A stretch of 64,000 bases of DNA. Source: Clostridia bacterium. Its GTDB lineage: Bacteria; Bacillota; Clostridia; Christensenellales; DTU072. The position numbers were made by a program, and so were the translations under genes. Where the stretch lies: positions 206,889 to 270,888 of the forward strand of contig JAFQOO010000007.1 in NCBI GenBank assembly GCA_017403145.1, given 5' to 3'. Positions 10,395-18,760 of this stretch are shown in pieces; the stretch's first letter is position 1; each line of letters opens with the position of its first letter. The notes beneath the pieces are model-generated. The model did not search any database, was not told the DNA's origin, and worked only from the letters and a program-made list of their open reading frames with translations.

Positions 10395-11585
10395 CTATTT
10401 TTTGATGTTTAACTCTTTAATAAAAGCTTCTATTCTATCGAGTGCCACCTTGATTTTATCTAGTGAATAGGCATAGGAAATACGTACGTGGTATTTTCCG
10501 CTTTCGCCAAATGCGTTGCCGGGGACAACCGCTACCTTGTGCGATAAAAGTAGCTTTTCTGCAAATTCTTCGCCGGTCATACCCGTTTTAGCTACACTTG
10601 GGAAGGCGTAGAAAGCGCCCTTAGGCTCAAAACAATCAAGTCCCATCTCGTTAAGGCGTTTAACGAGATAAACGCGACGTTCGTTGTATTGTCTACACAT
10701 ATCCTCAACCTCTTGGAATCCGTTCTTAAAGCTCAAATCAAGGGCTGCGGTTGCCGCATATTGTGATGCTGTTGGCGCACACATTATAACGTATTGGTGT
10801 ATTTTTCTTATAACCTCAACAAGCTCTTTGGGAGCGCATAGGTAACCAATTCTCCAACCGGTCATAGCAAAAATCTTGGAAAAACCACTTATAAGAACGG
10901 TGCGTTCGCGCATACCGTCGATGTTAGCAATGGATACGTGGGTAGTGTTGCCATAGGTGAGTTCTCCGTAAACCTCATCGCTCACAACGATAATATTGTG
11001 CTTTATGATAATAGGAGCGATAGCTTCTAGATATTCTCTTTCCATAATTGCGCCGGTAGGGTTATTGGGGTAGGGGAGAACTAGCACTTTGGTTTTATCG
11101 GTTATAGCTTCTTCAAGTTCTTTTGCGGTGAGTTTAAACTCGTTTTCCGCTTTGCAATTTATGGGCTTTGGTATAGCGTGGCAAAGCTCTACGCAAGGAG
11201 CATAGGAAACGTAAGAGGGTGCGGGGATAAGAACTTCATCACCGGGGTCTAGTAACGCACGGAAAGTAACGTCGATTGCTTCTGAGGCACCTACGGTAAC
11301 CAAAGTTTCATCTTCGGGAGCATAAAGTGGACCTCCGAGCATATGAACGTATCTACAAATATTTTTTCTTAACGCAAATAATCCGTCGTTTGAAGTGTAT
11401 TGGGTTTTACCTTCTTTGATGCTAGCGATACCGGCATCACTAAAAGAAGCGGCGGTAATAAAATCGGGCTCACCGATACCAAGAGAGACGCAGTCCTCCA
11501 TATCGGCGGCAATATCAAAGAACTTCCTTATGCCGGAAGGTTCGATTGATTGTGCTTTTTTGCTAATAACTTTCGTGTAATCCAT
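10395..11585 (-). CDS. Class I/II pyridoxal-phosphate aminotransferase
   Basis: Cytosolic fold-type I transaminase of about 396 aa, related to the aspartate/aromatic aminotransferases. It has YPNNPTGAI near residue 176, the PLP-lysine motif SGFSKIFAMTGWRIGY near residue 233, and a C-terminal RISYAYS with the substrate carboxylate-binding Arg. Substrate cannot be named from sequence. I start it at the ATG at 11585, which has GAGG six bases upstream; an in-frame TTG at 11597 is less likely. It stands alone between its own promoter and the bidirectional terminator shared with pyrE. Confidence 0.9.
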   Translation of the reverse strand: MDYTKVISKKAQSIEPSGIRKFFDIAADMEDCVSLGIGEPDFITAASFSDAGIASIKEGKTQYTSNDGLFALRKNICRYVHMLGGPLYAPEDETLVTVGASEAIDVTFRALLDPGDEVLIPAPSYVSYAPCVELCHAIPKPINCKAENEFKLTAKELEEAITDKTKVLVLPYPNNPTGAIMEREYLEAIAPIIIKHNIIVVSDEVYGELTYGNTTHVSIANIDGMRERTVLISGFSKIFAMTGWRIGYLCAPKELVEVIRKIHQYVIMCAPTASQYAATAALDLSFKNGFQEVEDMCRQYNERRVYLVKRLNEMGLDCFEPKGAFYAFPSVAKTGMTGEEFAEKLLLSHKVAVVPGNAFGESGKYHVRISYAYSLDKIKVALDRIEAFIKELNIKK

Positions 11586-11612
11586 ATTAGGCCTCAATTA
11601 TTTGTTCATACA

Positions 11613-11641
11613 ATTATACATAACGGGAAGGTAAAATGCAA
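11613..11641 (-). promoter_or_regulatory. Promoter of the aminotransferase gene
   Basis: Read on the minus strand: TTGCAT, 17 bp, TATAAT, about 25 bases before the chosen start codon. Confidence 0.7.
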
Positions 11642-11644
11642 GTA

Positions 11645-11674
11645 TACGCGCGCTAAAAAGTAAATGCGCGCGTA
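11645..11674. repeat. GC-rich inverted repeat
   Basis: Perfect 9 bp arms TACGCGCGC/GCGCGCGTA around a 12-base AT-rich loop, in otherwise AT-rich DNA between the aminotransferase promoter and the 3' end of the next gene. There is no T tract on either side, so a classical terminator is unlikely. Confidence 0.6.
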
Positions 11675-11712
11675 AAATATAGCTATTAAACCGCATAGTG
11701 TACTAGTGTACT

Positions 11713-13323
11713 TTATTTAAAAATGAGTTTTTTCTTAACTTTGCAACCATTAGGAAATGCCGAATTTCCCAATTTGGCAGAAAAAGGAAGCTCAACAATA
11801 TCTAAGGCTGTGCCATCAAATCCAAAGGAGTGGACTGCTTTTAAACCTTTACCGAAGGTAACGTCTCTCAAGTTTTTACAGCCTGAAAAAGCGCTTAGGT
11901 CTACTACTTGAACGTCTTTTAGGTCGACACTCAAAATATGCGAGTTGGCATAGAAAGAAGAATAATCTATTTTGATGCAATTAATAGGCGGTGTAAATGT
12001 TTTATCTTCCTTTTGAGGGGGATATAGGATAAGAGAAAGCTTGTTATTCTCTATCTTTTCATATAAAACTCCGTCAATTACGCAATAATAGGGGTTGCTT
12101 TCATCTATATAGATGCTTTTTAGTTTTGGGCAGAATGCGATGCAACTAAACTTGAACTTTTCTAGATTCTTGGGAAGAACTACCTCTTCAAGATTGGGAC
12201 ACTCGCATAGCTCTTTGTTTTCAAGGGAGGTTATTCCGTCGGCTAGTACTACCTTTTTAACGTATTCGTTTTTCCACAAAAAGTATTTGTCTATGCTCTT
12301 TACCTGTCTTGGTACGTAGACTTCCTTTGCGCCCTTTAATGCGAGTGTTCCATCTTCGTAGAGTTCTGCATATTTAGGCTCGCTGTCCGTTATGTATTTG
12401 ATTGGGGTCGGCTTGGCGCTCTCTTTGGGCTTTGACTGCGTGGTAGACACGACCTTGGTTTTTCTAGAAGAAGTAATGCTTTCAACTAGCATATCGAAGT
12501 ATTCGTCGTTAGTTAATTTCTTTTGTGTTTGAGGATTTGTTGACTTTACAATCTTTGGTGTTTGAGGTACCTTTGTTTCAACTTTAGTAACCGAAAAATC
12601 GTTTTTAATAGATTGTCGGGGTTCTTGAATTATTTGTTGATTTGGTAGCGCTTGACTGCTTTTTACACTTGAAACAATGCTATCTTTTAGCGAGCTGATA
12701 TCAATATTGGAAAAATCCATTTCGTAATCAAAATGGGATAAAAAGTTATCACGAGATACAACGTTAGCGACTACGGAGTGATATTCAAAGAAGGTGTTTT
12801 TTATACAAGAGGTACCATCGTTATAGGGACTTTCGTAAATATATGCACCGTGTTGCGTTTTGTGGGTTGCAACTATATAATAATCGCCTTCGCCCACCTG
12901 TAAATCTACCACGATGGAATCTTTAGCAATTTGCGTGCCTTTTAAGCCAGCGCCCGACTTTTCACGTGGGTTATAATTGTATGCGCACATATCGATTTTT
13001 ACAGTATGGCTACCGCTAGAAATATTTAGGCAGGTAACCATATGTTTTATCGTTGTAACTGCACCACCATCGACTTGGATAGTAACGACGTTGTAGAAAT
13101 ACTCGCGAGCGTTATAGGGCTTTCTAAACCAACGTTCATCGCCGAAATCTTGATAGTCGCCAACTTTTTGGTATTTAGGTAAAATTATTCTTGCCCCTTC
13201 GTGAAAGACGGGCATAACGCATCTTTCAAAAGGTGTCTTTTTGTATTCGTTTATTTGATTATTATGTTTATAATAGGGCTTATAAACGTTTTCAAACAAA
13301 GGTAAAAAGTATAATTTTGCCAT
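11713..13323 (-). CDS. BspA-type leucine-rich repeat protein
   Basis: 536 aa, no signal peptide or membrane helix, so probably cytoplasmic. Residues about 1-215 form a globular N-terminal region I do not recognise. About 225-340 is a polar Ser/Lys/Gln/Thr-rich linker. From about residue 345 the chain is a run of BspA/LRR_5-type repeats with the usual phrasing (NLEEVVLPKNLEKF, CPKLKSIYI, GCKNLRDVTFGKGLKAV). Such repeats mediate protein binding in many gut Firmicutes; the partner is unknown. GGGGA precedes the ATG. It has its own extended -10 promoter and no obvious operon partner. Confidence 0.8.
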   Translation of the reverse strand: MAKLYFLPLFENVYKPYYKHNNQINEYKKTPFERCVMPVFHEGARIILPKYQKVGDYQDFGDERWFRKPYNAREYFYNVVTIQVDGGAVTTIKHMVTCLNISSGSHTVKIDMCAYNYNPREKSGAGLKGTQIAKDSIVVDLQVGEGDYYIVATHKTQHGAYIYESPYNDGTSCIKNTFFEYHSVVANVVSRDNFLSHFDYEMDFSNIDISSLKDSIVSSVKSSQALPNQQIIQEPRQSIKNDFSVTKVETKVPQTPKIVKSTNPQTQKKLTNDEYFDMLVESITSSRKTKVVSTTQSKPKESAKPTPIKYITDSEPKYAELYEDGTLALKGAKEVYVPRQVKSIDKYFLWKNEYVKKVVLADGITSLENKELCECPNLEEVVLPKNLEKFKFSCIAFCPKLKSIYIDESNPYYCVIDGVLYEKIENNKLSLILYPPQKEDKTFTPPINCIKIDYSSFYANSHILSVDLKDVQVVDLSAFSGCKNLRDVTFGKGLKAVHSFGFDGTALDIVELPFSAKLGNSAFPNGCKVKKKLIFK

Positions 13324-13354
13324 AAATAAAATCCCCGATATTTTTATTGTTGAT

Positions 13355-13363
13355 ATTATATCA
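13355..13363 (-). promoter_or_regulatory. Extended -10 promoter of the LRR gene
   Basis: On the minus strand TGA-TATAAT forms an extended -10. No good -35 hexamer is seen at 17 bp, which an extended -10 tolerates. Confidence 0.5.
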
Positions 13364-13435
13364 TATAAAATGGAATAAGAAGTAACAATTTTAAAAGAAT
13401 AATAAAAGTGTGTTGTTGACTCAAGTGTGAGTATA

Positions 13436-13651
13436 TGGCGGGACCGCGAAAGGATGTCTTGCTCGTTTTATCTATATAAATAAAGCATAGAATCACATAA
13501 AATAGAGTAGTTTTAGTACGTATACAAGTGCAAAGCACTTGCTTTCGCTAGGTTTGGCAAAGCCAAACTAATGCACCCAGCTTGCTAAAGCAAGCGAGTA
13601 CATTGTCCGCAATAGTTTGATTAAAGAAAAAACACGCATATCCAATGCGTG
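13436..13651 (+). repeat. Hairpin-array repeat, copy 1
   Basis: First of two near-identical 216 bp copies with a 234 bp period. It contains three small hairpins in a row: CAAGTGC-AAA-GCACTTG (13525-13541), GTTTGGC-AAA-GCCAAAC (13552-13568) and CTTGC-TAAA-GCAAG (13581-13594), followed by the left arm of the hairpin that in copy 2 is the tRNA terminator. The 13324-13897 stretch has no credible gene; open frames across it are by-products of the repeat and the tRNA. Confidence 0.9.
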
Positions 13652-13669
13652 CGAGGATACGTGCGTTCG

Positions 13670-13885
13670 TGGCGGGACCGCGAAAGGATGTCTTGCTCGT
13701 TCTATCTATATAAATAAAGTATATAAGCACATAAAATAGTGTGGTTTTAGTACGTATACAAGTGCAAAGCACTTGCTTTCGCCAGGTTTGGCAAAGCCAA
13801 ACTAATGCACCCAGCTTGCTAAAGCAAGCGAGTACATTGTCCGCAATAGTTTGATTAAAGAAAAAACACGCATATACAATGCGTG
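13670..13885 (+). repeat. Hairpin-array repeat, copy 2
   Basis: Second copy, differing from copy 1 at roughly ten positions and keeping all three hairpins intact. An 18 bp spacer separates the copies. Its right end merges into the tRNA-Thr terminator, suggesting that the duplication arose by copying the 3' flank of the tRNA gene, which replaced the right terminator arm in copy 1. Confidence 0.9.
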
Positions 13886-13895
13886 TTTTTTCTTT
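13857..13895 (-). terminator. Terminator of tRNA-Thr
   Basis: Perfect 17 bp stem running from the A-rich left arm through ACACGCAT, five-base loop, and mirror arm ending in T residues. It begins three bases beyond the tRNA 3' end. Confidence 0.85.
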
Positions 13896-13897
13896 AA

Positions 13898-13973
<76 letters not shown>

Positions 13974-14007
13974 ACTCCAAGCGGGTCGCTTTCTTAGTGC
14001 ATTACCT

Positions 14008-14036
14008 ATTATATTGATTGTTTTTGGACTTGTCAA
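14008..14036 (-). promoter_or_regulatory. Consensus promoter of tRNA-Thr
   Basis: On the minus strand TTGACA, 17 bp, TATAAT: a perfect sigma-A consensus, as expected for a stable RNA gene. Confidence 0.85.
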
Positions 14037-14056
14037 TTAAATTTACCTCATTTTGT

Positions 14057-14085
14057 TTTACAAATTTATTTTTTTATGCAATAAT
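14057..14085 (+). promoter_or_regulatory. Promoter of the SIS-domain gene
   Basis: TTTACA, 17 bp, AATAAT with an upstream TGC extended -10. The same TGCAATAAT arrangement is used at 24079-24087. Confidence 0.6.
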
Positions 14086-14115
14086 ACAAAAGTACATAAT
14101 ATATGAGAGGTAATT

Positions 14116-15150
14116 ATGTCTATAATGCTAAATGAATTCTTGGCTGCACCCGAAGTTGTTAAGTCGGTTGCAAATGCAAATAAAAAGGTGATTGCAGAAA
14201 TCGCTAGGGAATTCAAAGAACGTGGAATTACTAATATCGCAACAGTCGCGAGAGGTACCAGTGATAGTGCTGCTACCTATTTTAAGTATATCGTGGAGGC
14301 TATAGGAGAAATTGTAGTTGCCAAGCTCTCACCTTCTATTACTACTGTATACGGCTCGAAGGTTAACCTAAAGAGCACCATGGTTATAGCCATTTCTCAA
14401 AGTGGTATGTCTACCGACTCGGTTATGGTACTACAATCTGCTAAAGAAACGGGCGCTCTTACCGTTGCTGTAACAAACAACCCCGAAAGCGACCTTGCAA
14501 AAGTAGCCGATTATCATATCGATTTACAAGCGGGTGTAGAACAAAGCGTATATGCTACCAAGACCTATCTTGCAGAAATGGTTGCAATGTTTATGCTTTC
14601 TAACGCACTCAGCTCGGTTACCGCTAAAATGAACGTAATGGAACTACCCCAAATTTTACGTGCGTTTATAGATGAGAATACCGATTTACTAAAAGCCTTT
14701 GCTGAGGAAACCAAAGATTGCATCAACGGTGTAGTATTGACTCGTGGTTTGTTGCAAAGTGTAGCGAGCGAGCTTTCCTTGAAGATTATGGATACTTGTC
14801 GTACAATGTCCAATTATTTCTCCACCTCGGAGTTTTTGCACGGACCTATATCTATCGTAGAGGAAGGAACCAAAGTAATTTTGCTTGCTCCCGATAGCGA
14901 ATTTACCGACGAGTTTATTTCTATTACAACCCGACTAAGTTTGCTTGGAGCCGAGGTAATTGCTTTTACCGATATTCCCGAAGTAGCACGCATTGCATCC
15001 AAGTCCTTCACAATGCCTTCGTATAGAGGAATGACTCTTCCTTTCGTATATGCTCTAGCAAGCGAGCTCTACGTTGTTTACGTAGCGGAAGCAAAGGGAA
15101 TCAACGTGGATTGTCCCCGCAATCGCAAGAAAATCACCATCACGAAATAG
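14116..15150 (+). CDS. SIS-domain sugar-phosphate protein, NagB-II/GlmS-isomerase type
   Basis: 344 aa made of two SIS (sugar isomerase) domains with no glutaminase domain. First domain: ARGTSDSAATYFKY near residue 45 and SQSGMSTDS near residue 95. Second domain: LTRGLLQSVASELSLK near residue 214 and STSEFLHGP near residue 236, phrasing shared with GlmS isomerase domains, AgaS and the NagB-II glucosamine-6-phosphate deaminases. Deamination or isomerisation of an amino-sugar phosphate is the likely role, but the substrate is not fixed by sequence. GAGAGG precedes the ATG. The gene converges on nagB, the unrelated classical glucosamine-6-phosphate deaminase, which fits amino-sugar metabolism. 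Confidence 0.82.
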   Translation: MSIMLNEFLAAPEVVKSVANANKKVIAEIAREFKERGITNIATVARGTSDSAATYFKYIVEAIGEIVVAKLSPSITTVYGSKVNLKSTMVIAISQSGMSTDSVMVLQSAKETGALTVAVTNNPESDLAKVADYHIDLQAGVEQSVYATKTYLAEMVAMFMLSNALSSVTAKMNVMELPQILRAFIDENTDLLKAFAEETKDCINGVVLTRGLLQSVASELSLKIMDTCRTMSNYFSTSEFLHGPISIVEEGTKVILLAPDSEFTDEFISITTRLSLLGAEVIAFTDIPEVARIASKSFTMPSYRGMTLPFVYALASELYVVYVAEAKGINVDCPRNRKKITITK

Positions 15151-15163
15151 TTGCTAAGTTAAT

Positions 15164-15194
15164 AAAAAGCACTCACTTGTGTGAGTGCTTTTTT
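15164..15194 (+). terminator. Bidirectional terminator between SIS gene and nagB
   Basis: Stem GCACTCAC/GTGAGTGC with TTGT loop, A tract on the left and T6 on the right; serves both convergent genes. Confidence 0.9.
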
Positions 15195-15255
15195 GTTGTT
15201 TGAATATTTTGGAATGGGTTTAAAATATATGCAATATGGTATCCTAAGATACAAA

Positions 15256-15990
15256 TTAAGCCTTTAAATAATAACCGGCTGCTTCGTCGACAACAACTAT
15301 AACGTTTTCGTGTAGTTGTAAAACGGATGCGGGACAATCGGGAGAAATGGGACCGTAAACCATATCTCTTACAGCTTCGGCTTTGTTAGCTCCGCTTGCA
15401 AGAAGTAGTATTTGTTTAGCTTCCATAATATCTTGTAAACCCATAGTTACAGCGTGGGTAGGAACCTTGTTGATATCGCCTTCGAAGAAGCGGGCGTTAT
15501 CTAGGCGAGTCTTTTCTTTTAGCTCTACCAAGTGTGTGGTTGAACCAAATGGAGTGCCGGGCTCGTTAAAGCCAATGTGTCCGTTTGCACCAATTCCCAA
15601 AATTTGGATATCAATGGGGTGGGCTTTTATAAAATCGGTATATTCTTTGCAAGCTTCTTCAACGTTTTCGGCAAGACCATTGGGAACGTGGGTGTTGGCT
15701 TTATCAATATCAACGTGGTTAAATAGGTTGGTGTTCATAAAGCTACGATAGCTTTCGGGATGTTCTACGGGAAGACCTACGTATTCGTCTAGGTTTATGG
15801 AAACCATATTTTTATAGCTTACTTCACCTGCGTTATAGTCTGCTATCATTTCTTTGTATAGACCGATAGGGGTGCTACCGGTTGCAAGACCTAAAACGGC
15901 GTTCTCGTTATTTTTTACTACGTTTTTTACAAATGAGTATGCCATTTTGCTCATTTCATTATAATCTTTAGCGTGTTTTAGAACTATCAT
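15256..15990 (-). CDS. nagB: Glucosamine-6-phosphate deaminase
   Basis: Converts glucosamine 6-phosphate to fructose 6-phosphate and ammonia, linking amino-sugar catabolism to glycolysis. 244 aa, the short form typical of Firmicutes. Motifs: LGLATGSTPIGLYK near residue 34, the catalytic SINLDEYVGL near residue 64, and GIGANGHIGFNEPG near residue 131. Two closely spaced AAGGAG-like sites precede the ATG. The ammonia it releases could in principle supply the glutaminase-less CPS; that link is speculation. Confidence 0.95.
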   Translation of the reverse strand: MIVLKHAKDYNEMSKMAYSFVKNVVKNNENAVLGLATGSTPIGLYKEMIADYNAGEVSYKNMVSINLDEYVGLPVEHPESYRSFMNTNLFNHVDIDKANTHVPNGLAENVEEACKEYTDFIKAHPIDIQILGIGANGHIGFNEPGTPFGSTTHLVELKEKTRLDNARFFEGDINKVPTHAVTMGLQDIMEAKQILLLASGANKAEAVRDMVYGPISPDCPASVLQLHENVIVVVDEAAGYYLKA

Positions 15991-16040
15991 AATAACTCCT
16001 TATAACTCCTTGACAAGTTTAATATACGTTGTTAAGGCGT

Positions 16041-16069
16041 ATTTTAACACAAAAACCCTATATTTGCAA
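16041..16069 (-). promoter_or_regulatory. Promoter of nagB
   Basis: On the minus strand TTGCAA, 17 bp, TAAAAT. The rest of the 15991-16160 intergenic stretch shows no other clear element. Confidence 0.6.
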
Positions 16070-16160
16070 GAGATAAGGCTAATTGAGAGTTTTTTTATAG
16101 GATATTTTCGACAAAAATTGCATTTTACAGCTTTTGGTGATGAAAGACTATTTTTTATTC

Positions 16161-16189
16161 TTGACACTATATATATTATATGTTAATAT
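16161..16189 (+). promoter_or_regulatory. Promoter of the ABC exporter genes
   Basis: TTGACA, 17 bp of nearly pure alternating AT, TAATAT. Downstream, at 16214-16235, the leader contains a 22-base alternating purine-pyrimidine GC-rich tract before the ribosome binding site. Confidence 0.75.
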
Positions 16190-16247
16190 TTAAATATATA
16201 TTATATAAATAAAGTGCGCGTGCGCGCGCACGTACATAGGAGAATAT

Positions 16248-17018
16248 ATGTTAGAAATAAGTCATCTTTACAAAAAGTATATGAATAGTGAACGCTTTTC
16301 CGTTGAAGATTTGAATTTATCGTTAAAGCCCGGCGAAATCTTTGGCTTTTTGGGACAAAACGGTGCAGGTAAATCAACGACCATCAAGTGTTTGACCGGC
16401 ATATACCCTTTTAACTCTGGTTCTATTACCATTTGCGGACACGATATTCAAAAGGACCCCATCAATGCTAAACTAAATATGGGTTACGTTCCGGATAACC
16501 ACTCGGTATACGAAAAGCTTACCGGTAGAGAATATGTTAACTATACCGCCGACCTTTATAAAGTTTCCAAGCGCGACCGTAACGAAAGATTTGAAAAATA
16601 CGTTAATCAATTTAAGCTTATGAAAGCAGTTGATAACCAAATAAAATCTTATTCACACGGTATGAAGCAAAAAATTTGTATCATTGCCGCATTGATTCAC
16701 AATCCTAAGCTATGGGTATTGGACGAACCTATGATGGGTCTTGACCACCAATCGATGGTAGAAATTCTAAAGAGAATGGACGACCATTGTGCAGAAGGAA
16801 ACACCGTATTCTTTAGTTCCCACAACCTAGACTTGGTATCCAAAATTTGTGATAGAGTTGCGATAATCAAGGATGGTCGTCTACAAACCGTTATAGATTT
16901 GCACGTTAAGGGCAACAAAGAAACTCTCGAAACCACCTTCTGCAAAATTACTGCTACCGAGCAAGATATCATTAACGAAGCAAGTACTCTTTCAAGAAAT
17001 ATCGTTTTACACGATTAG
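16248..17018 (+). CDS. ABC transporter ATP-binding protein (ABC-2 exporter type)
   Basis: 256 aa cytosolic ATPase. Walker A GQNGAGKSTT near residue 36, a variant ABC signature YSHGMKQK near residue 139 (His in place of the usual second Gly), Walker B LWVLDEP near residue 157 and the switch His in FSSHNLD. The C-terminal 50 residues are a short extension with no domain I recognise. AGGAGA precedes the ATG. It pairs with the membrane gene 21 bases downstream. Substrate unknown; this ATPase class serves exporters of lipids, peptides or drugs. Confidence 0.9.
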   Translation: MLEISHLYKKYMNSERFSVEDLNLSLKPGEIFGFLGQNGAGKSTTIKCLTGIYPFNSGSITICGHDIQKDPINAKLNMGYVPDNHSVYEKLTGREYVNYTADLYKVSKRDRNERFEKYVNQFKLMKAVDNQIKSYSHGMKQKICIIAALIHNPKLWVLDEPMMGLDHQSMVEILKRMDDHCAEGNTVFFSSHNLDLVSKICDRVAIIKDGRLQTVIDLHVKGNKETLETTFCKITATEQDIINEASTLSRNIVLHD

Positions 17019-17039
17019 TAAAGTATCAAGGATAAAGAT

Positions 17040-18680
17040 ATGAATATTAAAACCCTACTTAAATTAGAGTTAAAAAATAGAATGAAAGGTAACTCGCAGA
17101 GTAAATATTCTTGGTTAAAGAGTATTTTTACCGTTGTGTTAGTGGCTGTTGCAGTATACGGACTCTATCTTGTTGCCGAAATATTCTTCGAAATGTTTGA
17201 TAAAGCGGGTATAGCTTATGAAGCTCTCGTAATTTTATATACCGTTTTCTTCTTGTTTATGTGCTTTATCGGCACTTCGTCTACTATAAAAGTTCTGTAT
17301 TATAAAGGCGACAACGAAATTCTTATGCGTTATCCCGTATCGGGAACCGAGGTTTTCGTAAGCAAAACCTTATTCCTTATAATCACGCAATTTGCTGTTA
17401 CCGCAGTTATAATCACGCCTTTCCTATTTGGATATGCTAAAACTATGGAGCTTGGCGAGGAATTTTATAAAATGATACCCGTATCGGTATTGTTTATGAT
17501 GTTTATACCCTTCCTACTAAGCAACATTCTAGCGATACCGATTATGCACGTAACAAATAGAATACGTAACAAATTCGGCTTGATTATAGTTGGTCTTGCC
17601 ATACTCGTAACCTTGATGTTTGCGGTATATATGTTACTATTCAACAAAATGGTAACGTTTATGAACGACTCGGAATTCTCGGTATTCAGCGACGGATTCG
17701 TACAAATAATCAAGGACGTTGCAACCTATTTGATACCTACAAAGTATTTTGCCGACGTTCTGATAGGACACGAACTATATATTGCATATCCGGTTTTGAT
17801 AGGCATTACGGGTATAAGTTTGGTGGGAACCATTTTGGTCATTGCTAAACTATATCCCAAAACGCTACTAAATAATATAGAAGTTGAAGGCTCTGCCTTC
17901 AAACACAAGACCAAAAATCGTCGTCGTCCTATATTCGTTGCACTATTGCATAAGGAATTCTTGCAAGTATTCCGTTCGGTAAACTACTCGTTCCAATATT
18001 TCGTGCTAGCTTGTGCAATGCCCGTAATGGTATATTTTTGCAATAATATCACTATGCAATTGGGCAAAGACCAAATCGGTGAACAGATTGCACTTGGTAT
18101 GACGTTATTGGTAATGCTAATTTTTGCTACCGTTATCACCTCGTTTAGTGCAACTTCGGTTAGTCGTGAGGGCGATAATTTTTACCATACGAAAGTAGCT
18201 CCCGTTTCCATAACCAAACAACTTTTCGTAAAGTTCTTTATGTATTTGCTTGTTTCCGTAATAGCAAACGGTATATGCGTAGGCGTTCTTATTTTCACTA
18301 AGCAAGTAATGGTAGGAGTAGGCTTATGGCTATTCGTTATAGTAGAAGCACTATCCATTGGACTAACGCTAACTTCTATGCGTTTTGATATAAAACGTCC
18401 TTACTTTAACCTTTCCGGTGAAGGTGAAGTAGTCAATAATAACGCATCAACTACTCTAAGCGTAGCGCTTGGCTTTATTGTTGCAATAGTAGAGGGCGTA
18501 CTTTGTATGTTCTTGTCCTATCTTGCACACGACGGATTTATCGTACCCGGCACCGAGTATATTTTGACCGAGAAAATGATGTATTTGGTATGTAGTGGGT
18601 TCGCTATAATCTTCTTGGTTTGCTCAATTTTCAACTATTGTTTCAAATTGCGCAAAACTTACGATAAAATTGCAAAATAG
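17040..18680 (+). CDS. ABC-2 type transporter permease
   Basis: 546 aa integral membrane protein with an N-terminal cytoplasmic stretch and about ten to twelve hydrophobic segments (for example around residues 32-52, 62-82, 112-132, 185-205, 345-370, 395-415, 475-495 and 515-535), with a soluble loop in the middle. The length and layout fit the large Firmicute ABC-2 permeases. It is the only membrane partner for the ATPase upstream, so the exporter is probably a homodimer of this pair. AAGGA lies before the ATG. Confidence 0.8.
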   Translation: MNIKTLLKLELKNRMKGNSQSKYSWLKSIFTVVLVAVAVYGLYLVAEIFFEMFDKAGIAYEALVILYTVFFLFMCFIGTSSTIKVLYYKGDNEILMRYPVSGTEVFVSKTLFLIITQFAVTAVIITPFLFGYAKTMELGEEFYKMIPVSVLFMMFIPFLLSNILAIPIMHVTNRIRNKFGLIIVGLAILVTLMFAVYMLLFNKMVTFMNDSEFSVFSDGFVQIIKDVATYLIPTKYFADVLIGHELYIAYPVLIGITGISLVGTILVIAKLYPKTLLNNIEVEGSAFKHKTKNRRRPIFVALLHKEFLQVFRSVNYSFQYFVLACAMPVMVYFCNNITMQLGKDQIGEQIALGMTLLVMLIFATVITSFSATSVSREGDNFYHTKVAPVSITKQLFVKFFMYLLVSVIANGICVGVLIFTKQVMVGVGLWLFVIVEALSIGLTLTSMRFDIKRPYFNLSGEGEVVNNNASTTLSVALGFIVAIVEGVLCMFLSYLAHDGFIVPGTEYILTEKMMYLVCSGFAIIFLVCSIFNYCFKLRKTYDKIAK

Positions 18681-18685
18681 TATAC

Positions 18686-18729
18686 CCTAAATATTATGTT
18701 TAGGATACCGGCGAAAGGTGTTTCGTCGG
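18686..18729 (+). other. Two consecutive hairpins after the permease gene
   Basis: CCTAAA/TTTAGG (18686-18704) is followed by CCGGCGAAA-GGTG-TTTCGTCGG (18708-18729). No T tract follows, so these may slow or process the transcript before the surface-protein genes rather than end it. Confidence 0.45.
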
Positions 18730-18760
18730 GTAAAAAATCAAAAAAGTGGGAAAATAATAA

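Noticed and set aside
11645-11674. Rho-independent terminator of the LRR gene
   Set aside because: The stem is good but no T tract follows in either direction.
13436-13885. CRISPR array
   Set aside because: Only two long copies with internal hairpins, an 18 bp spacer, and no cas genes; not a repeat-spacer pattern.
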